Assembly (NCBI GenBank): GCA_019414665.1
Contig: DXLO01000036.1
Coordinates: 1-18,118, forward strand
DNA: 18,118 nt
Reading direction: 5' to 3'
From: Bacteroides sp.
Lineage (GTDB): Bacteria; Bacteroidota; Bacteroidia; Bacteroidales; Bacteroidaceae
Part shown: positions 14,638-18,118 of the stretch, in pieces
Position numbering within the stretch: the first letter of the stretch is position 1
How the letters are laid out: every line of letters begins with the position of its first letter
Translations under genes and position numbers: made by a program
Notes under the pieces: generated by a model
Seen by the model: only the letters and a program-made list of their open reading frames with translations
Told to the model about the DNA's origin: nothing
Database searches by the model: none

Positions 14638-15251
14638 TATTCAAAAAGTGAACTTAAATCTTCTCCAATATGGTAATGATAGGACTGTATGCCAAGCGAT
14701 ATTGCTGCCTGGCAATTGATTGCCGAGTCATCTATAAAAAACGTTTCTTCGGGCAAGATGTTTGCTTCTTTCATCATTTGCTCATAAATGTCTTTTTCCG
14801 GTTTGGCCTTGTGCATTTCAAAAGACAGAAAAATATCTTCAAAAAAGTCATTTACACGGAATCCCCGATAACAGAACATTTGCTCACAGGCATAATCCCA
14901 ATGTATCCGGTTGGTATTACTAAGCAGGTAAACCATATAATGTTCGCGTAACTTTAGCAATAAGTCCAGCTTTTCACGAGGAATATCAAGTAGCATCAGG
15001 TTCCACATATCATCAATTTCATGGTCGGACAGGGCTTCGCTGACCTCCTTACGAATGGCTTTCCGGAATTCTTCCGGGCTGATTTCACCCAATTCAAATT
15101 GGGAAAAGAAACCTTTTCCCCTGAACTGGCATGCCTGTTTCTCTATATCTCGAAATCCTGCTTTACGAAAAGCATTCAGGCAATTGTCAAAATCCAGATT
15201 TATTAATACTCCTCCTAAATCAAAAACGACATTTTTAATCTTACTGTCCAT
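14637..15251 (-). CDS. HAD-family phosphatase, YihX-like
   Basis: A 204-residue cytosolic haloacid-dehalogenase-type hydrolase (subfamily IA). Motif I is VFDLGGVL with nucleophile D11; the second Asp of the usual DxDx[TV] is Gly, as in the YihX group (which has DLGNV). Motif II is LLSNTNR (109-115), motif III lysine lies in KAKPE (148-152) and motif IV is FFIDDSAIN (171-179). A helical cap fills about 18-85. YihX of E. coli hydrolyses alpha-glucose-1-phosphate, but substrates vary widely in this group, so the substrate here is open. It lies 27 bp after the Ca2+ ATPase stop and overlaps ribF by one base. Confidence 0.9.
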   Translation of the reverse strand: MDSKIKNVVFDLGGVLINLDFDNCLNAFRKAGFRDIEKQACQFRGKGFFSQFELGEISPEEFRKAIRKEVSEALSDHEIDDMWNLMLLDIPREKLDLLLKLREHYMVYLLSNTNRIHWDYACEQMFCYRGFRVNDFFEDIFLSFEMHKAKPEKDIYEQMMKEANILPEETFFIDDSAINCQAAISLGIQSYHYHIGEDLSSLFE

Positions 15252-15278
15252 AACTCTTTATGTGCTTTATTCTCTTTT

Positions 15279-17909
15279 TTAGTCTTTTTTCTGTATTCGT
15301 TTTATCCAACGGTAGATTTCACCAATCCACAATACGAATGACGTTCCTGCGATAATATAAACCCAAGTCATGAAATTCATAGGTTCGGTACGGAACACTT
15401 TACCTCCGAACTCGACAATCAGAATTTGTCCGACTAAAATAATGATAGCCACACTTAGCATACCTAATGCATGACGGGAATCCTTGAATACAGAATGGTT
15501 GGTCCCGAAAACACTGGCATTAAATAGATTCCAGAATTGCAGCATCACGAAGATCGTGAAGAATTGCGTCAAAGCTTGTCCTACTAAATCTGCTGGCATC
15601 TGTTTGATAATGACAATTAATGTCATCAGTATGGCAAGGAAGCAGAAGCCTACACCTAGTATATTTTTACGCATGGCTTTAGTGATGATGAAATCATCGG
15701 TCTTGCGTGGCTTTTCATTCATGACGTCTGCACTGGGGGGAATAGATGCTAAGGCCATGGCGGCAAAAGTGTCCATAATAAGATTTACCCAAAGCATTTG
15801 TGTTACGGTCAGTGGTAGTTCTGTACCAAAGAAAGCCCCTAATAAAACACTGGCTAATGCGACTACGTTGATAGTCAGCTGGAATACGATGAAACGCTGA
15901 ATGTTTTTGTAAAGAGAGCGTCCCCACATTACTGCGGTAGCGATACTGTGGAACGAGTCATCCAATAGGGTTATGTCACTTGCTTCCTTGGCTACTGACG
16001 TACCGGTTCCCATAGAAAGACCTACTTGAGCGTGATTCAGTGCAGGAGCATCGTTTGTTCCGTCTCCGGTTACTGCTACTACGGCTCCTTTTTGCTGTAA
16101 CAGTTGGACCAGACGTTGCTTGTCCATAGGACGCGCACGACTCATTACTTTCAAGTCAAGTACGCGGTCCAGAGCTTCTTCATCGCTTAATGCAGCAAAC
16201 TCTACCCCTGTTATGCGGTTCCGGTCTGTATCTTCAGGTTTCCATAGCCCTATTTGGCGGGCAATTTCGGTAGCTGTTCCCGGGGTGTCGCCTGTAACAA
16301 TTTTCACACCGATACCTGCCGACTGACATTTCTGTACGGCTTCCGGTACATCCGGACGAATAGGGTCGCTGATAGCTACGATACCTAGGAAAATCATATT
16401 CCCTTCATTGACTAGTTCGGCACAATCGTTACCGGAGTCTTCGGGGATAAATTTATAAGCTAATCCTAAAGTACGCATTGCCTTGTTCTGATAGGCCAGC
16501 AGATCGGCATTGTAATGAGCCTGTTCCTCGGAAGAGAGGTTGCATTTTCTCATCACAATTTCGGGAGCTCCTTTTATATAGAGTACCTTTTTCTGCTGGA
16601 TAGGTGAATCTACTAATGTAGCCATATACTTACGTTCTGTAGAGAAAGTAAGTTGATTGATAACTTTTGCATTTTCACGTAATTCCAAATAGTTCTTGCC
16701 CTGTTCATTTAGCCAAAGCAATAAGGCTATTTCAGTAGGATTACCTACTCCGGATGGTTTCTTGTTTTCTCCTGTTTCTTCAAGGAAAGCTGTGGAGTTG
16801 GCACTGATCCCTTCAGCTATTAAATCTGCTTTGGTGGCATCAAGTTTCGCTTCATGTACCTGCATCAGGTTTTGTGTCAATGTACCTGTTTTGTCGGTGC
16901 AGATCACAGTAATGGCCCCCATTGTTTCACAAGCATGCATTTTACGTACCAGATTATTGGTTTTCAGCATACGGCGCATATTTAGTGCAAGACTTAAGGT
17001 GACACTCATCGGTAAGCCTTCAGGAACGGCTACTACAATTAAAGTGACAGCCATCATGAAATATTTCAATACAATGCGGGCTATTGCCATCCACCCATGC
17101 CAGTCTGTTATTTCATTTACGCTGAGGTAGGAGTAAAGGTCTTTAGCTGTGAAAACGATAAAGGTAAGCGTGGCAATGGTAAAACCTATTTTTCCGATGA
17201 AACCCGCCAATTTTGTCAATTGGATATTCAATGGAGTCTCTTCTTCACTTTGTTCGGTGGCCTGACGTGCTACCTTACCTATTTCGGTGGAATCACCCAC
17301 ACGTTCTACCTTCATTATTCCATGTCCGTCAACTACTGTGGTGCCACGCATCACTTCATTGCTGGGATAAGTGGCTTCTTCATCAAATAGTTCTTCATGG
17401 ATGGTTTTATTGACCATTAATTCTCCTGTCAAGTTGGATTCATTCACTTGCAGGGAAATAGCTTCCAGCAAGATTCCGTCGGCAGGAATCTCCTCACCGG
17501 TATTCAAAACTACGATATCACCTACTACAATCTCCTTACGGGGAATTTCCCGTACTTTCCCATTTCTGATTACTGTAACTGGTGTTTCTTCGCCTACAGC
17601 GTTCAGTAAGTCAAACTTCTTATTCGCATCGTATTCAAAGTAGAATCCGATACCGGTTGCCAGAAAAATAGCAAAGAAAATGCCGATTGTTTCCGCATAC
17701 TCATTTTCAATAATGGCAATCACTAAGGAAAAGAATGCTGCGACTAAAAGAATACGTATAACCGGGTCGCGGAACTTTTCCAGATAAAGTTTCCACATGG
17801 AAGGACGTTTGGGAGGTGTCAAGAGGTTATTCCCATACTTCTCTCTACTGATAAGGACTTCTTTGTCCGAAAGCCCTGTTAGGGCTGTTTCCTGTTTTTT
17901 TTGTGCCAT
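15279..17909 (-). CDS. PMCA-type calcium-translocating P-type ATPase
   Basis: 876 residues from the chosen ATG. A P2-type ATPase that exports Ca2+ from the cytoplasm at the cost of ATP. The actuator loop has LTGE (about 160-163), M4 has PEGLP (296-300), the phosphorylated Asp is D339 in DKTGTLT, the nucleotide domain has KGAPE (446-450) and the hinge has TGDGTNDAPAL (614-624). M5 carries N681 (LTINVVAL) and M6 N709 and D713 (NLIMDT); with E297 these make a single Ca2+ site, as in PMCA enzymes rather than two-site SERCA. About ten helices. An in-frame TTG four codons upstream was not used because it falls inside a candidate -7 box. First gene of the ATPase-HAD-ribF run. Confidence 0.93.
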   Translation of the reverse strand: MAQKKQETALTGLSDKEVLISREKYGNNLLTPPKRPSMWKLYLEKFRDPVIRILLVAAFFSLVIAIIENEYAETIGIFFAIFLATGIGFYFEYDANKKFDLLNAVGEETPVTVIRNGKVREIPRKEIVVGDIVVLNTGEEIPADGILLEAISLQVNESNLTGELMVNKTIHEELFDEEATYPSNEVMRGTTVVDGHGIMKVERVGDSTEIGKVARQATEQSEEETPLNIQLTKLAGFIGKIGFTIATLTFIVFTAKDLYSYLSVNEITDWHGWMAIARIVLKYFMMAVTLIVVAVPEGLPMSVTLSLALNMRRMLKTNNLVRKMHACETMGAITVICTDKTGTLTQNLMQVHEAKLDATKADLIAEGISANSTAFLEETGENKKPSGVGNPTEIALLLWLNEQGKNYLELRENAKVINQLTFSTERKYMATLVDSPIQQKKVLYIKGAPEIVMRKCNLSSEEQAHYNADLLAYQNKAMRTLGLAYKFIPEDSGNDCAELVNEGNMIFLGIVAISDPIRPDVPEAVQKCQSAGIGVKIVTGDTPGTATEIARQIGLWKPEDTDRNRITGVEFAALSDEEALDRVLDLKVMSRARPMDKQRLVQLLQQKGAVVAVTGDGTNDAPALNHAQVGLSMGTGTSVAKEASDITLLDDSFHSIATAVMWGRSLYKNIQRFIVFQLTINVVALASVLLGAFFGTELPLTVTQMLWVNLIMDTFAAMALASIPPSADVMNEKPRKTDDFIITKAMRKNILGVGFCFLAILMTLIVIIKQMPADLVGQALTQFFTIFVMLQFWNLFNASVFGTNHSVFKDSRHALGMLSVAIIILVGQILIVEFGGKVFRTEPMNFMTWVYIIAGTSFVLWIGEIYRWIKRIQKKD

Positions 17910-17918
17910 ACGGCTTAG

Positions 17919-17950
17919 CAAAATTAATTAATGGTGCACAAAAATACAAT
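17919..17950 (-). promoter_or_regulatory. Candidate promoter(s) of the Ca2+ ATPase operon
   Basis: Two exact -7 boxes occur on the - strand: TAATTTTG (17919-17926) and TATTTTTG (17939-17946). The first has a three-of-four -33 box (ATTG, 17947-17950) at exactly 20 bp but leaves almost no leader. The second leaves a leader of about 20 nt but lacks a clear -33 box. Either would exclude the upstream TTG start. Confidence 0.5.
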
Positions 17951-18006
17951 TTATATCCTTACGAATAAGGGAATTAAATCTTTTTATCAAAATTTGGGCG
18001 ATAAAT

Positions 18007-18038
18007 CTTGCAAGTTTCAAGGGAATATACTACTTTTG
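18007..18038 (+). promoter_or_regulatory. Promoter of the tRNA gene
   Basis: CTTG (18007-18010), a 20-bp spacer and TACTTTTG (18031-18038) match the Bacteroides promoter consensus with one mismatch. The start would be near 18045, about 20 bp before the tRNA. Confidence 0.75.
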
Positions 18039-18064
18039 CACCTGCTAACAGGAAATTGTGGCAC

Positions 18065-18118
18065 GGACTTGTAGCTCAGTTGGTTAGAGCAACAGACTCA
18101 TAATCTGGAGGTCCCTGG
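18065..18118 (+). tRNA. tRNA with anticodon CAT, probably elongator tRNA-Met (3' end outside window)
   Basis: The acceptor 5' strand GGACTTG (18065-18071), TA, a D stem GCTC/GAGC (18074-18077, 18087-18090) around AGTTGGTTA, an anticodon stem CAGA/TCTG and the loop CTCATAA with anticodon CAT (18099-18101) are clear. The window ends inside the T arm at CCTGG. The G-starting acceptor argues against initiator tRNA. An Ile tRNA with a lysidine-modified CAT anticodon is the alternative. Confidence 0.93.

Noticed and set aside
14638..14700. FMN riboswitch for ribF
   Set aside because: ribF starts inside the preceding gene by one-base overlap; there is no leader to hold one.
17910..17921. TTG start extending the Ca2+ ATPase by four codons
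   Set aside because: It falls within a -7 box and the ATG at 17909 gives the expected N-terminus.
1..18118. CRISPR array, rRNA genes, insertion sequences
   Set aside because: No regularly spaced repeats, no rRNA-like stretches and no transposase were seen; the recombinase is the only mobile-element gene.

Overview
The window looks like chromosome from a Bacteroidota gut commensal of the Bacteroides/Phocaeicola type. The reasons are promoter boxes matching the Bacteroides form (TTTG, about 20 bp, TAnnTTTG), absence of Shine-Dalgarno sequences, moderate G+C, and families typical of this group: an S46 dipeptidyl-peptidase, a DUF3836 secreted protein, a Bacteroides-style tyrosine recombinase and a PMCA-type Ca2+ ATPase. 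The species cannot be named from the sequence alone. Every gene is called from its own sequence; no database search was possible.

Layout, left to right. (1) 1-1255: the 3' end of an unrecognised + strand gene with its own terminator, then a complete tyrosine recombinase on the - strand. This is the only clearly mobile-element-like part. (2) 1382-7357: a tight + strand run of ruvB (Holliday-junction motor), a Wzx/MATE-like polysaccharide flippase, a DUF389 membrane protein and an S46 dipeptidyl-peptidase. Gaps are 2-4 bp, and a good promoter lies directly before ruvB. (3) 7358-7677: a convergent gap dominated by a perfect 23-bp inverted repeat. (4) 7678-9552: a DEAD-box RNA helicase with a DbpA-type RNA-binding domain (- strand). 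(5) 9814-13339: a - strand cluster, transcribed right to left, of a DUF3836 secreted protein, a small three-helix membrane protein, a CPBP (CAAX-protease-like) membrane protease, two tandem DUF2975 membrane proteins, a two-helix membrane protein and a YozG-like XRE repressor. Its promoter is flanked by repeated TATCG/CGATA half-sites. (6) 13717-17909: a - strand operon of Ca2+ ATPase, YihX-like HAD phosphatase and bifunctional RibF; the HAD and ribF genes overlap by one base. (7) 18065-18118: the start of a tRNA with anticodon CAT, with its own promoter.

The most interesting part is the 9.8-13.3 kb cluster. It is made almost wholly of small membrane or exported proteins of unknown function plus one intramembrane-protease-like enzyme and a small DNA-binding protein at the distal end. 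The sequence fits a self-regulated envelope-response module in which the last gene product could bind the half-sites at the promoter. This is inference; the architecture is what is seen. The other operons are mainly housekeeping: DNA repair, envelope export, peptide digestion, RNA remodelling, calcium export and flavin synthesis.
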